From NCBI GenBank assembly GCA_029262455.1, contig JAJCZJ010000069.1, forward strand, positions 1 through 64,000: a DNA stretch of 64,000 nt. The letters run 5' to 3'. The translations under genes were made by a program, and so were the position numbers. Shown here piece after piece: positions 9,171 through 17,522 of the stretch. The notes under the pieces are model-generated. The model saw only the letters and a list, made by a program, of their open reading frames with translations, made no database searches and was not told the origin of the DNA. Within the stretch, counting starts at the first letter, position 1; each line of letters begins with the position of its first letter. This DNA is from Deltaproteobacteria bacterium. GTDB taxonomy: Bacteria; Desulfobacterota; Binatia; HRBIN30; CADEER01.

Positions 9171-10310
9171 ATGGAATTCTCGCTCTACATTCACATTCCT
9201 TATTGCGATTCGAAGTGCCCCTACTGCGACTTCAACTCTCATGTCGTTCCGCGCTGGCCGGAGCAGCGGTACGTCGACGCCCTCTGCCGCGAGCTCGATC
9301 ACTGCAGTCAAAGCGACTTGTGGCGGGACGGGATCGTGCGAACGATTTTCCTGGGCGGCGGCACGCCGTCGCTGTTCTCGCCGAAGTCGATAGCTCGTAT
9401 TTTGGGCCATGTCCGCGCCACTTGGGATATCCGTGCGGACGCGGAGGTCACGATCGAGTCGAATCCGGGAACCGTCGATGGAGCCAAGCTGCAGGGCTTT
9501 CTCGCGGCGGGGGTGAACCGAATCAGTTTCGGAGTGCAATCGTTTGACGACGGATTGCTCGGGTTGTTGGGGCGGATTCACGACGGTCGGACTGCGGCGG
9601 ATGCTGTGAGTTCCGCATTGCGAGTTGGCTTCGACGACGTCAATCTCGACTTGATGTTCGCCGTGCCGGGTCAGACCGTTGAGCAGTGGGAAAGTGATCT
9701 CAGGCAGGCGGTTGATTTGGGAACGACGCACATCTCGGCCTACAACCTGACGTTTGAGGAAGGGACGGTATTCTACGCCCAACGTCGCAAAGGCAAGTTG
9801 CGCTCGGCCGAGGAAGACACGGAGATCGCGATGTACGAGGTCACCGAGAACTTTCTCGGCGCGCGAGGGTTCGAACGCTACGAGATTTCGAACTACGCAC
9901 GTCCCGGCCGGATGTGTCGTCACAACCTGACCTACTGGCGCGCTCAGACGTATCTCGGCGTCGGCGCAGGCGCGCACTCGTTTGGTCAGTCGGCAGCGTT
10001 GCGCTGGCACAACGAGCTGGGACCGGAAAAGTACATGGCCGATGTGGAGTCGCGCGGCCATGCCCGCGTCCGCGAGGAGCAAATCGAGCCGCCGCAAGCG
10101 CGCGGCGAGTTTGTGTTTCTAGGCTTGCGCTGTTGTGAGGGGATTGCGACCGATGAGTTCCGGCGTCGGTTTGGTGTCGATCTCGACGAAGTCTATCCGC
10201 AGGGCGCTGCGATGCGCGATCAAGGACTGCTCGAGTGCACGGAAGACTACTGGCGATTGACGAAACGCGGCCGCATGGTGTCGGACGCGATCTTCGCAAC
10301 CTTCGTTTGA
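9171..10310 (+). CDS. hemW: radical SAM heme chaperone HemW
   Basis: A 379-residue HemW/HemN-like radical SAM protein. The cluster motif YCDSKCPYCDF (CxxxCxxC) lies at the N-terminus, followed by GGGTPSLF, ESNPGT and FGVQSFDD. The C-terminal HemN_C-type domain contains VFLGLRCCEGI. HemW binds heme and inserts it into target proteins. It lacks the long N-terminus of coproporphyrinogen dehydrogenase HemN, which favours HemW. ATG 9171 is chosen over an in-frame TTG at 9165. Confidence 0.9.
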   Translation: MEFSLYIHIPYCDSKCPYCDFNSHVVPRWPEQRYVDALCRELDHCSQSDLWRDGIVRTIFLGGGTPSLFSPKSIARILGHVRATWDIRADAEVTIESNPGTVDGAKLQGFLAAGVNRISFGVQSFDDGLLGLLGRIHDGRTAADAVSSALRVGFDDVNLDLMFAVPGQTVEQWESDLRQAVDLGTTHISAYNLTFEEGTVFYAQRRKGKLRSAEEDTEIAMYEVTENFLGARGFERYEISNYARPGRMCRHNLTYWRAQTYLGVGAGAHSFGQSAALRWHNELGPEKYMADVESRGHARVREEQIEPPQARGEFVFLGLRCCEGIATDEFRRRFGVDLDEVYPQGAAMRDQGLLECTEDYWRLTKRGRMVSDAIFATFV

Positions 10311-10316
10311 GTTCCG

Positions 10317-11330
10317 CTAGGCCACGGCCAGGTAGTCGCGCAGCGGCTCGAATCCTCGGGCGCGGAGTATCTCATCGATTTCTGCTCGCGCCCCGAGAAT
10401 GCCGACGGCAGCGAGGGTCAACGAATCACCGCGCTCGAGGCAGGATACGTCTTCGATGACGTGACCGTGGACGATTCGGCCGACGCGAGACTCGATCGCG
10501 TCGACGAACCGTTCGATGCGATATCCGTCTTCGCGCAGCCGTCTCGACCAGCGCCGCGCGGTTGGACCGGTGCCCCAGATCTGTAGGGGTTTCGAGCGAG
10601 GAACCGCGCTTGGGAAGTGGCGCAACTTGGTCTCGAGGAATTGTGCTTTGCTATAGCGCTCGTCGCAGCGCGACATTCGCTGCGGTGAATCGCGCCAGCG
10701 CACCAGCATCTCCGGGATCTTGCGGGCTGTCGCTCCGCTCAGGAGCATGCGCAGCCAGAGGTCGTAGTCCTCGGGGCCGTCGGTCTCGAGGTAACCGCCG
10801 AGACTGACGAAGAGATCGCGTCGAAAGGTTGCCGACGGATGCGGAATTGGTGATTCGACGAACAGCGCCTCGCGGATCTGCTGATCGGAGACGATCCCGT
10901 TGATCCAGTCTTGGTATCGCTTCATGCCTCCACCGACGCTTGCGTGGGGAAAGCAATCGACCAGACAGCTGACGAGCTGCAGTTGCGGGTCGTCCCGCAA
11001 CGCTGCGACTTGTTTTTCGAGACGGGTGGGGTGACACAGGTCGTCCGCGTCCATACGTGCGACGAGCGCGGCGCGGGATTCGGCGACACCGTGATTTAGC
11101 GCCTGGACGAAGGTGCCCTCGGTGCGAGTAAGCTTGAACCGGTGATCGACCTCTGAGCACTGAGCGGCGATCTGTGCCGAACCGTCCTGCGATCGGTGGT
11201 CGACGAGAATGCACTCGAAGTTTTCGAGTGACTGCGAGCGCAACGATTCGAGCGCATCGCCGAGGGTCGCGGCGGCGTCGCGAAACGGCAGCACGACGCT
11301 GACGGCGGGGGCGCCGCCCGATTCGATCAA
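10317..11330 (-). CDS. family 2 glycosyltransferase
   Basis: A 337-residue GT-A fold glycosyltransferase: VSVVLPFRDAAATLGDALES at the N-terminus, then a metal- and sugar-nucleotide-binding MDADD motif near residue 95 and DGPEDYDLWLRML near 190. The C-terminal 90 residues look like a small nucleotide-binding-type fold (IWGTGPTARRW). The frame is open to 11429, but a TTG at 11330-11328 overlaps the stop of the DUF3108 gene as TTGA, and the other two junctions of this operon are similar, so TTG 11330 is the likely start. Probably adds sugars to an envelope glycan; acceptor unknown. Confidence 0.87.
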   Translation of the reverse strand: MIESGGAPAVSVVLPFRDAAATLGDALESLRSQSLENFECILVDHRSQDGSAQIAAQCSEVDHRFKLTRTEGTFVQALNHGVAESRAALVARMDADDLCHPTRLEKQVAALRDDPQLQLVSCLVDCFPHASVGGGMKRYQDWINGIVSDQQIREALFVESPIPHPSATFRRDLFVSLGGYLETDGPEDYDLWLRMLLSGATARKIPEMLVRWRDSPQRMSRCDERYSKAQFLETKLRHFPSAVPRSKPLQIWGTGPTARRWSRRLREDGYRIERFVDAIESRVGRIVHGHVIEDVSCLERGDSLTLAAVGILGARAEIDEILRARGFEPLRDYLAVA

Positions 11331-12103
11331 GATTGCAACTCGCGCGAAACCAGATCCAAGGTGATGGCGCCGATAAAGATTTCGCTGCGAATGCTGAGAA
11401 GGAGATGATCGGGATCGTCGCTGACCCAAATCGTCGCATTGCGTAACCGCGGGTCCGCCAGGCTCTCGTCTTTGTTGATCTTCCAGACCTGGGGGCGCAA
11501 GGCAATTGCGGGGAAGGTGCCGGCCGGCACCTCGACTTGTTGGCGGCCGATAACCTTCAGCTCGATGCGGTAGAGCCCCTCACCGGTGAAAATGTCGTAG
11601 TTCAAGGTGTTTCCGATCTCGACTGGATCGGCCCGCGCTTTGAAGACTGCGGTGATCGGGTCGAAGAGGCCGGTCGAGTCGATGTCGAGTTCTTTCCGCT
11701 TCTTGCCGCCCTTGAGGTAGAGGCTGCGCGCCCGCTTATTGCTCGGGCTGAAGTCGATAGTCGTCATGGCCTTGCGCCCGCCTTCGTCACGCTCGAAGCG
11801 GAACTGAAGAGGAATCTGACCGTCGGCCAGGAACAGCACCCGAGCGAAGCCGCGAAAGCGATAGAAGATATCGACGAAGCGGTTGGTCCCGGCGCTGGCG
11901 TCCACCGAGTAGGCCGGTTGCCCACCCAATACCTCAGGCGTGACCGTTACGGTGGCGTTGGCAGCGGGGATACCGTTCCACGCGACACGATACTGTAGCG
12001 TCTGTGCTGGATCGCTGAGCCGGGACGCGGAAACCGGTAGCGCCAGTAGAGCCGCGACCGCGAGTGTGAACACTGCGGCGCGCGACCAAGTGGGACCGAT
12101 CAT
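11327..12103 (-). CDS. DUF3108-domain periplasmic protein
   Basis: A 258-residue protein with an N-terminal signal sequence (hydrophobic residues 8-24, ending VSA). The body matches DUF3108: [17 protein letters not shown] near residue 37 and repeated beta-strand-like segments such as [21 protein letters not shown]3108 proteins are predicted periplasmic or lipoprotein-like beta-rich proteins of unknown role. Its ATG overlaps the tatA-like stop as ATGA (12103-12100), and its TGA overlaps the glycosyltransferase start. Confidence 0.78.
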   Translation of the reverse strand: MIGPTWSRAAVFTLAVAALLALPVSASRLSDPAQTLQYRVAWNGIPAANATVTVTPEVLGGQPAYSVDASAGTNRFVDIFYRFRGFARVLFLADGQIPLQFRFERDEGGRKAMTTIDFSPSNKRARSLYLKGGKKRKELDIDSTGLFDPITAVFKARADPVEIGNTLNYDIFTGEGLYRIELKVIGRQQVEVPAGTFPAIALRPQVWKINKDESLADPRLRNATIWVSDDPDHLLLSIRSEIFIGAITLDLVSRELQS

Positions 12104-12291
12104 GCTTCGGGGCTAGAGCTCGATTCTTCTTCGATCTTGCCCGACTCGTCGTCCAGGCCTTCGGCCGATTTGCGGAAGTCGCGGATGCCTTTGCCAAGAG
12201 CCCCGCCGAGCTCCGGCAATTTTCCGGGCCCGAAGATGATGAGGGCAATACCCAAAATGACGACCAGCTCTGTTGCACCAAGGCCAAACAT
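12100..12291 (-). CDS. tatA: TatA/TatE-family protein translocase subunit
   Basis: A 63-residue protein with a short N-terminal membrane helix ([13 protein letters not shown]), the [10 protein letters not shown] hinge and an amphipathic helix ([15 protein letters not shown]), followed by an acidic Ser/Glu tail. This is the canonical TatA/E layout; it oligomerises to form the twin-arginine export pore. ATG 12291 begins MFGLG and is preferred over an upstream frame start. It is the first gene of an overlapped operon with DUF3108 and glycosyltransferase genes; tatB and tatC are not in the window. Confidence 0.92.
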   Translation of the reverse strand: MFGLGATELVVILGIALIIFGPGKLPELGGALGKGIRDFRKSAEGLDDESGKIEEESSSSPEA

Positions 12292-12350
12292 TGATCTTAC
12301 CTCCGTCGAAAACGCTAACACGCCACATGCCCTAAGGCGACGCAAATCGA

Positions 12351-12896
12351 CTAACCGGCGATGACGTCCAGGGAAAGGTCTACGTACAGCTCGCTTCCGA
12401 TGGTGTCGAGTTGCTCTCGAAGGGAGTCCTCAGCGACCGTTTCGGGGACTACCATTTCGATCTTCATCGTATAGATGGGGGTTCCGGACTCAGGTTCGGG
12501 GCGTGATTGGGTATCCATTTGTCGGATGCTGATTCCTTCGTTGGCAAGACAGCGGGAAACCCGGGCGACGATCCCGGCCTTGTCGGCGCCGGTTGCCTGT
12601 AGTCTGAAGATGCGGTTGGCTGCACTGTGGCTGGCTGTCGTCGGGTCCTCGTCGAGCGGCCGAAAAAAGACGGTCAGTCTCTTTTCCCACTCTAAACGCT
12701 TACAGGCTGTGGATAAACGCTCGGCGATCGAGTCACTTTGACCGCTGAGAAGCAGCAATACGGCAAACTCCGAGCCCAGAACCGTCATACTAGAGTCTTC
12801 TAGGTTGCAGTCGCATTCATAGATCAGCTCGGACAAGTCGGCGACGATGCCCGGGCGATTCTTTCCGATAGCGGAGAGCGCAAACCATTGCTTCAT
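12351..12896 (-). CDS. two-ACT-domain protein, GcvR-like
   Basis: A 181-residue protein made of two ACT domains. The first begins [20 protein letters not shown] (residues 5-24); the second begins [20 protein letters not shown] near residue 99. This is the layout of the glycine cleavage repressor accessory protein GcvR and related amino-acid sensing proteins, which bind small ligands rather than DNA. No gcv genes are nearby. It is divergent from infC with 146 bases between starts. Confidence 0.82.
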   Translation of the reverse strand: MKQWFALSAIGKNRPGIVADLSELIYECDCNLEDSSMTVLGSEFAVLLLLSGQSDSIAERLSTACKRLEWEKRLTVFFRPLDEDPTTASHSAANRIFRLQATGADKAGIVARVSRCLANEGISIRQMDTQSRPEPESGTPIYTMKIEMVVPETVAEDSLREQLDTIGSELYVDLSLDVIAG

Positions 12897-13031
12897 TGTC
12901 GCGGATTCTACAGTGAAAGTGTTCCGGCGGCCAGGTTTGGATCTTATTTTGGGTCAATCGAAAGCTCTTGTTTTGCTGAGAAGTGAATTGACCGGGGCGG
13001 GATTGACGGTGTAGGCTACCGCCTCAACTTG

Positions 13032-13045
13032 AAGGAGTTCTTTTG
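13032..13045 (+). promoter_or_regulatory. infC ribosome binding site with TTG start codon
   Basis: GAAGGAG at 13031-13037 lies 5 bases before TTG 13043, and the next codons give AYRGRGPRF, a normal IF-3 N-terminal extension. No ATG or GTG in frame fits as well. Known infC genes often use rare start codons that IF-3 itself discriminates against. Confidence 0.75.
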
Positions 13046-13753
13046 GCATACCGCGGCAGAGGTCCACGTTTCGTACCACCCCCGGAAGAGCAGCACCGTA
13101 TCAACCGCAAGATTCGAGCACCGCAGGTTCGCCTGATCGGAGCCGACGGCGGCCAGGTTGGCATCGTGCCGATCGCAGAGGCCCTGGTTCTTGCAGAAGA
13201 GGCGCAGCTCGATTTAGTCGAGATTGCCGCCACTGCGCAGCCTCCGGTTTGTCGAATTCTGGACTACGGAAAGTATAAGTATCAGCAGCACAAGAAGGAG
13301 TCCGAGGCCAAGAAGAAGGCTTCGACGACGACCGTCAAAGAGCTGCGTTTGGGCTATCGCACCGACAGCGGCGACATCAAGCGTCAAATCGAAAAGGCGC
13401 GGATGTTCCTGGAAGTCGGCGACAGGGTCAAGTTCCTGTTGCGATTTCGTGGTCGCGAGATGGCGTATCAAGACCTCGGGCGAAAGAAGCTGCTCGGGGT
13501 ATGTGATGCGCTCGAGGATGTCGGCACGCGCGAAGGTGTTCCCCGCATGGAAGGGCGCATGATGGGGATCTTGCTCGCACCCAACAAGAAGAAGGCGAAG
13601 CCGAAGGTCTCCGAATCCGGGGCCGATCAGTCCTCGGCCTCAGAGGGAAGTCCAGCCCCGGCGCCTCCTGCCGAGGAAGCCGTAGCGAAGGCGACGGAGT
13701 CCGAAGCACCGAAAGCACCGACTTCGGCCGAGCCGTCCTCGGCTGCCAGCTGA
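13043..13753 (+). CDS. infC: translation initiation factor IF-3
   Basis: A 236-residue IF-3. The N domain starts HRINRKIRAPQVRLIGADG near residue 13 and contains LVEIAATAQPPVCRILDYGK; the linker is basic (KKKASTT); the C domain contains KELRLGYRTDSGDI and ends MGILLAPN. IF-3 binds the 30S subunit and checks start-codon pairing. About 55 residues rich in Ala, Ser, Pro and Glu extend past the usual end (E. coli IF-3 has 180 residues). The start is TTG, with a strong ribosome binding site. rpmI and rplT, the usual downstream partners, are absent: purN follows on the other strand. Confidence 0.96.
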   Translation: MAYRGRGPRFVPPPEEQHRINRKIRAPQVRLIGADGGQVGIVPIAEALVLAEEAQLDLVEIAATAQPPVCRILDYGKYKYQQHKKESEAKKKASTTTVKELRLGYRTDSGDIKRQIEKARMFLEVGDRVKFLLRFRGREMAYQDLGRKKLLGVCDALEDVGTREGVPRMEGRMMGILLAPNKKKAKPKVSESGADQSSASEGSPAPAPPAEEAVAKATESEAPKAPTSAEPSSAAS

Positions 13754-13760
13754 AGGTTCC

Positions 13761-13806
13761 GACCGGGGCGAGGCTTTTCGAGTCTTGCCCCGGTCGATGT
13801 TTTTTC
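13761..13806 (+). terminator. Rho-independent terminator of infC
   Basis: Nine-bp GC-rich stem GACCGGGGC / GCCCCGGTC (13761-13769 and 13787-13795) around a short inner hairpin, then GATGTTTTTTCG. It begins 8 bases after the infC stop. Confidence 0.9.
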
Positions 13807-13883
13807 GTCGGGCCGTTCGACTTCCAAAGCGATGCTGAGGATCCGGCAACGCTGAGCACTGAGTCTTCTTGTCCGACGGGATG

Positions 13884-14549
13884 CTAGCGGCGAATGCGTA
13901 CGCGTTGGCCGTCGATCGTGAGTTGGCCGTTGGTCCAAAGGCGGATTGCTTCGGGATAGAGTCGATTCTCGGCCTCGTGTACCCGTGCTGCGAGGGAGTC
14001 GGTGGTATCGTCTTCGGCGACCGGGACTGCCTCTTGGAGGACGATGGGGCCATGGTCGTATTGGTCGTCGGCGAAATGAACTGTGCAGCCGGATACCTTG
14101 ACGCCCGACTCGAGGACGGCGCGGTGGACTCGCTCACCGTAGAATCCGGGCCCGCAAAATGCCGGGATCAGTCCTGGGTGAATGTTGAGCACGCGGTTTC
14201 GATACTTCTCGCGCGGTTCGAACAGCGACATGAATCCGGCCAGGATTACGAGGTCGATCGGATACGGATCGAGAGCTTTGTGCAGGCTGTCGTTGAAGCT
14301 GGTTCCGTCGCTGAAGGATTTGCGCGGCACCGCCGAAGAGTCGATGCCGGCGTCGGACGCGCGCCGTAGACCTTTGACTTCGGCGCGTGAAGACACGACC
14401 ACCACGATTTCGGCTTCGAGTCGTTCTGCGGCGATTTCATCGAGCAGATTCTGCAGGGTAGTACCGCCGCCGGAGAGCAGCACGGCGAGGCGTACGGGGC
14501 GCTGAATGGGAGCGGTAGGGGGTGCGTTGGGAACCATATCTCTAGACAC
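13884..14549 (-). CDS. purN: phosphoribosylglycinamide formyltransferase
   Basis: A 221-residue PurN (GAR transformylase), which moves a formyl group from 10-formyl-THF to GAR in purine synthesis. Landmarks are LAVLLSGGGTTLQNLLDEI near residue 21, LAGFMSLF near 107, the active-site segment LNIHPGLIPAFCGPGFYG near 121-138 (Asn and His) and DHGPIVLQEAVPV near 166, carrying the catalytic Asp. ATG 14549 is used; an ATG four codons later is possible. Its neighbour upstream is orn on the same strand. Confidence 0.93.
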   Translation of the reverse strand: MSRDMVPNAPPTAPIQRPVRLAVLLSGGGTTLQNLLDEIAAERLEAEIVVVVSSRAEVKGLRRASDAGIDSSAVPRKSFSDGTSFNDSLHKALDPYPIDLVILAGFMSLFEPREKYRNRVLNIHPGLIPAFCGPGFYGERVHRAVLESGVKVSGCTVHFADDQYDHGPIVLQEAVPVAEDDTTDSLAARVHEAENRLYPEAIRLWTNGQLTIDGQRVRIRR

Positions 14550-14582
14550 AAGTCCTTGGCCGAATCTCGAGCGACGGATGCC

Positions 14583-15137
14583 TCACAGGTCTGTGCGAAA
14601 GACCGTCTTTCGATAAAATTTCAGTTCTTCGATGGACTCGCGAACATCGTCGAGGGCCAAGTGGGTATTGTTTTTCGGCGGGGTGCCGATGCCACCCGGA
14701 TACCAGCGACGGACGAGCTCTTTGATCGTGCTGACGTCGATGATCCGGTAGTGCATGTAGGACTCGAGAGTCGGCATATAGCGGGCGAGAAAGCGGCGGT
14801 CCTGCCAGATCGAGTTGCCGCACAGTGGCGAAGCTTTTTCGCCGACGTGGGCGCGGACGAAGTCGAGAGTCTGTTGTTCGGCATCGGCGACGCTGATGGT
14901 CGATTTGCGGACACGGTCGGTGAGTCCCGATTCCCCATGGTGCTCGGTATTCCATGTGTCCATGGCGGCGAGCACTTCGTCGGGTTGATGCACGGCGAGG
15001 ACCGGGCCCTCGGCGACGACCTCGAGTTGGGGGTCGGTGATGATGGTCGCGATCTCGATGATCCGGTCGGCATCGGGATCGAGCCCGGTCATCTCCATAT
15101 CCATCCACACGAGGTCGAGTGTTTCCGTGTCGCTCAC
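14583..15137 (-). CDS. orn: oligoribonuclease
   Basis: A 184-residue DEDDh 3'-5' exonuclease that degrades short oligoribonucleotides, including pGpG. Visible motifs: [19 protein letters not shown] (first Asp and Glu), [18 protein letters not shown] (second Asp), [12 protein letters not shown] and the C-terminal [11 protein letters not shown] (His and last Asp). GTG 15137 gives a normal N-terminus ([10 protein letters not shown]); a GTG at 15155 is an alternative. The frame stays open to 15224, but that would start inside the terminator of the upstream gene. Confidence 0.94.
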   Translation of the reverse strand: MSDTETLDLVWMDMEMTGLDPDADRIIEIATIITDPQLEVVAEGPVLAVHQPDEVLAAMDTWNTEHHGESGLTDRVRKSTISVADAEQQTLDFVRAHVGEKASPLCGNSIWQDRRFLARYMPTLESYMHYRIIDVSTIKELVRRWYPGGIGTPPKNNTHLALDDVRESIEELKFYRKTVFRTDL

Positions 15138-15206
15138 GCTGAGGACAGCTAGCACACGTCTGCGAGCGTGGCGAATCTCGAAGCGTCCTCGAGCTTGAGG
15201 TTCGCC

Positions 15207-15242
15207 AAAAAAAACGGCGAGCACCCGAATCGGGGCTCGCCG
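15207..15242 (-). terminator. terminator of the 15268-16497 gene
   Basis: Read on the minus strand: 8-bp stem CGGCGAGC / GCTCGCCG (15242-15235 and 15222-15215) with a self-complementary loop, followed by eight T residues. It starts 25 bases after the stop at 15268. Confidence 0.9.
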
Positions 15243-15267
15243 CTTTATTGTCTAAAGTACTTTGCGC

Positions 15268-16497
15268 TTAGTTTTTGCGCGCTCTCGTTACCCGCCACAG
15301 CAGCCCTGCCGCCATCAGCGAGATGAGGATCGCGATACCCATCGGATCGACTGCTGGGATCGGTGCCGGCGGTGCTCCGACCTGGATCACATTGCCGGAC
15401 ACACCGTTCGTCGTGTCCACAGCCTGAATGCTCTCACCGGCCTGCAGCTGGCGGCTCAGGTTGATGATGAAGCGTCCGTTGCCGCCGGTCGTTGCCGAAC
15501 CGAGGACCTCGCCGCCAGGCACTGTGCGGATCTCGACGTTGGAGCCTGGTGCGGCTGATCCAGCGAGACTCGAGTCGCCGTCGTCGGCGTCGTCGAGGCT
15601 CGGTGTCGGGATCGGGGTATTGGTCGGTGTGTTGGTTACGGTCGCGGTCTCGGTCGCCGTCGGCGTGTTGGTTGGCGTTCCCGTGCTTGTCTCTGTTGGT
15701 GTCTCTGTCGGTGTCTCTGTCTCGGTCGGCGTTTCTGTCGCCGTCGGCGTATCCGTAATCGTCGCGGTCGGGCTCGAAGTTGGTGTGTCGCTCGGAGTCG
15801 GCGACGGACCATCCGTCGGCGTGTCGGTTTGCGTCGCTGTCGGAGTCTCTGTCGGTACAGGTGTGTCTGACGGGGTTGCCGTAGGTGTATCCGTTGGCAG
15901 GGCCGTCGGAACGTCCGTAGGAGTGTCGGAAGGTGTCGCCGTTGGGCCGGCGAGAGGTTCGATCGACAACTCGCCGTTGGCGACGGAGATCGGTACCGAG
16001 AGTGGGCCGAACGCGGCCGACACGTTAGATGCCGTCAGCGCGAACGGGCCGGTCGGTGCCATGTTTCCGATATCAAAACTCCAGATCATCACTTGCCCAG
16101 AGCCGTCGGGAAGGACGACATCGCCGCCAGCATCGGAAAGGTTGAACATTACACTGCCGACGCCGGGACAGCTGTTGCCGGAAATCTCGGGGGTACCGGT
16201 CGTACGCCCCGCGGTGACCACGTTGAGGTTGCTGAGGTGCGCGCACAGGCTGACGTCGAAAAGAACCTCGAAGGTCAACTGTGCGACCCCGTCCACGCCC
16301 GCTTGTGTAGCGATGTCGGAAGAGATCGGGATCTGGACGTTTGTGTCGCCCTGCTGCGCAGATACAGAACCGATGGAAAGGCTGCCGCTGTTGGTCCCGG
16401 CCAGTGCCGAACTCGCGAGTAATACTGTCGAAACCGCCAGAACGGCGAATTGCTTGACCCTGCTCATCGGACGAGCCCCCTTATTCATCTCCACCAT
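15268..16497 (-). CDS. secreted cohesin-like protein with Thr/Pro linker and C-terminal anchor
   Basis: A 409-residue exported protein. Signal peptide about residues 1-33 (SALA). Residues 35-180 look like a cohesin-type domain: an opening beta-strand with GDTNVQIPIS, a central TFEVLFDVSLC and a closing VANGELSIEP. A linker of TPT/TPS repeats runs about 185-290. A short beta segment (GSAAPGSNVEIRTVPGGEVLG) follows. The end, from about residue 375, reads PIPAVDP, a hydrophobic stretch, then RVTRARKN, similar to IPTL-CTERM-type sorting signals. Probably surface-displayed; ligand unknown. A long antisense frame over the linker is a codon-bias shadow. Confidence 0.8.
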   Translation of the reverse strand: MVEMNKGARPMSRVKQFAVLAVSTVLLASSALAGTNSGSLSIGSVSAQQGDTNVQIPISSDIATQAGVDGVAQLTFEVLFDVSLCAHLSNLNVVTAGRTTGTPEISGNSCPGVGSVMFNLSDAGGDVVLPDGSGQVMIWSFDIGNMAPTGPFALTASNVSAAFGPLSVPISVANGELSIEPLAGPTATPSDTPTDVPTALPTDTPTATPSDTPVPTETPTATQTDTPTDGPSPTPSDTPTSSPTATITDTPTATETPTETETPTETPTETSTGTPTNTPTATETATVTNTPTNTPIPTPSLDDADDGDSSLAGSAAPGSNVEIRTVPGGEVLGSATTGGNGRFIINLSRQLQAGESIQAVDTTNGVSGNVIQVGAPPAPIPAVDPMGIAILISLMAAGLLWRVTRARKN

Positions 16498-16632
16498 AGT
16501 AACCGCGTATCTAGCCGTCTCAGACCCTATTGGTCAAGCGGCAAAAACGTCGCTTGACATACCACGCTGCCCCAGAGGCGGCAAGGGGAAAAGGCCTTGC
16601 GCATTGCGGGGTGACCGGACGAGGCCGCCACT

Positions 16633-17466
16633 CTATGGGCAGATTGCGTCGATATTGCCTTGGATGACGTTATCGGACGGAATCGACGGATCCAGGTCTC
16701 GAAACAACTCCGGGACAATCGTCTGGAGTGCCGGTGGCAGAGCGCGGAAGAGGTAAACGCCGTCGGTGTTGGCCTGGGCCCCGCCGCGATCGTCGATGTC
16801 CAGCATCGATTCAAGCGCCGCGATATTGTCGAGAATTACAGAATCCGCCGTGATGTTGGGGAAGAAATCGCGGAAAGACGTCGGCACGATGGTTTGTAGA
16901 GTTGGGGGCAGGGCGCGGAATAGATAGACACCATCCGTGTTAGCTGAGCTGGAGCCGTCAGCATCGACATCGAGGGCGCAAGTGGAGACGCGCAAGTCCC
17001 CGTTGTCCACGTTGCAGACCGGGGCGCCCTCGTTGAGCTTGCACTCGAGGAAGGTCAAATCGGTCAATCCGCTGTTGGTTCCCGCAAAGTCGATTTCGAA
17101 CATCGGTCCGTCGCCGCTCAAGGGCCCGGTGCAGGCCATGCTGATTTGCACCTCGTTGGTCGGCTCGTCGAGGTTGGATTCCATGAAGCAGTTCGCCGTT
17201 TTGACGGTACTGCGGACGGCAGTGGCGACTGCGATGCTGCGGTTGTACTGGATTCGGAAGAGCGCGGCCTCAACGTTTGCGGCGTCGTCGATGTCGATTG
17301 TGATGGTGCGAAGGTTTGGATTTGGGACGACCAGAAGGGCTCCCGATGGGACCGACACGGTGGCGGCCCAGGCAGGGGCGAATGCAGGGGCGAATAACGA
17401 TGATCCGGCTACCGTAATGGCGGCTGTCAACAAAACAGTTTGGCTGAGCAATCGGCTGGTAGTCAT
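16633..17466 (-). CDS. secreted cohesin-like protein with two dockerin-like repeats
   Basis: A 277-residue protein with a signal peptide to about residue 34 (PAWAA). Residues 35-160 resemble a cohesin-like beta-sandwich (LRTITIDIDDAANVEAALF; MFEIDFAGTNSGLTDLTFLE). Two repeats follow, near 163-217 and 220-275, each with an EF-hand-like LDxDxxG start, then NTDGVYLFRALPP, LQTIVP and a terminal VI.xNI. These look like dockerin-type calcium-binding repeats. No membrane anchor. It is transcribed after the NHL gene, with 56 bases between them. Confidence 0.75.
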   Translation of the reverse strand: MTTSRLLSQTVLLTAAITVAGSSLFAPAFAPAWAATVSVPSGALLVVPNPNLRTITIDIDDAANVEAALFRIQYNRSIAVATAVRSTVKTANCFMESNLDEPTNEVQISMACTGPLSGDGPMFEIDFAGTNSGLTDLTFLECKLNEGAPVCNVDNGDLRVSTCALDVDADGSSSANTDGVYLFRALPPTLQTIVPTSFRDFFPNITADSVILDNIAALESMLDIDDRGGAQANTDGVYLFRALPPALQTIVPELFRDLDPSIPSDNVIQGNIDAICP

Positions 17467-17480
17467 GTAGGGACCTCTCC

Positions 17481-17506
17481 CATCAGATGTCCAAGGACAT
17501 CTGATG
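17481..17506. repeat. perfect inverted repeat before a start codon
   Basis: CATCAGATGTCC and GGACATCTGATG form a perfect 12-bp inverted repeat with a 2-base spacer, between the stop of the NHL gene (17523) and the start of the next minus-strand gene (17466). On the minus-strand transcript the hairpin would end 1-2 bases before the GGGAGAGG ribosome binding site. There is no T run, so it looks more like a processing, stability or translation element than a simple terminator. Confidence 0.7.
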
Positions 17507-17522
17507 GTTAGCTTGCGAATGG

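Noticed and set aside
15428-16756. Long antisense frame of VGVSVGV-type sequence opposite the 15268 gene
   Set aside because: It is the reverse reading of a TPT/TPS linker; the same artefact appears at 23305-23946 and 26007-27104. The true strand has a signal peptide and domains.
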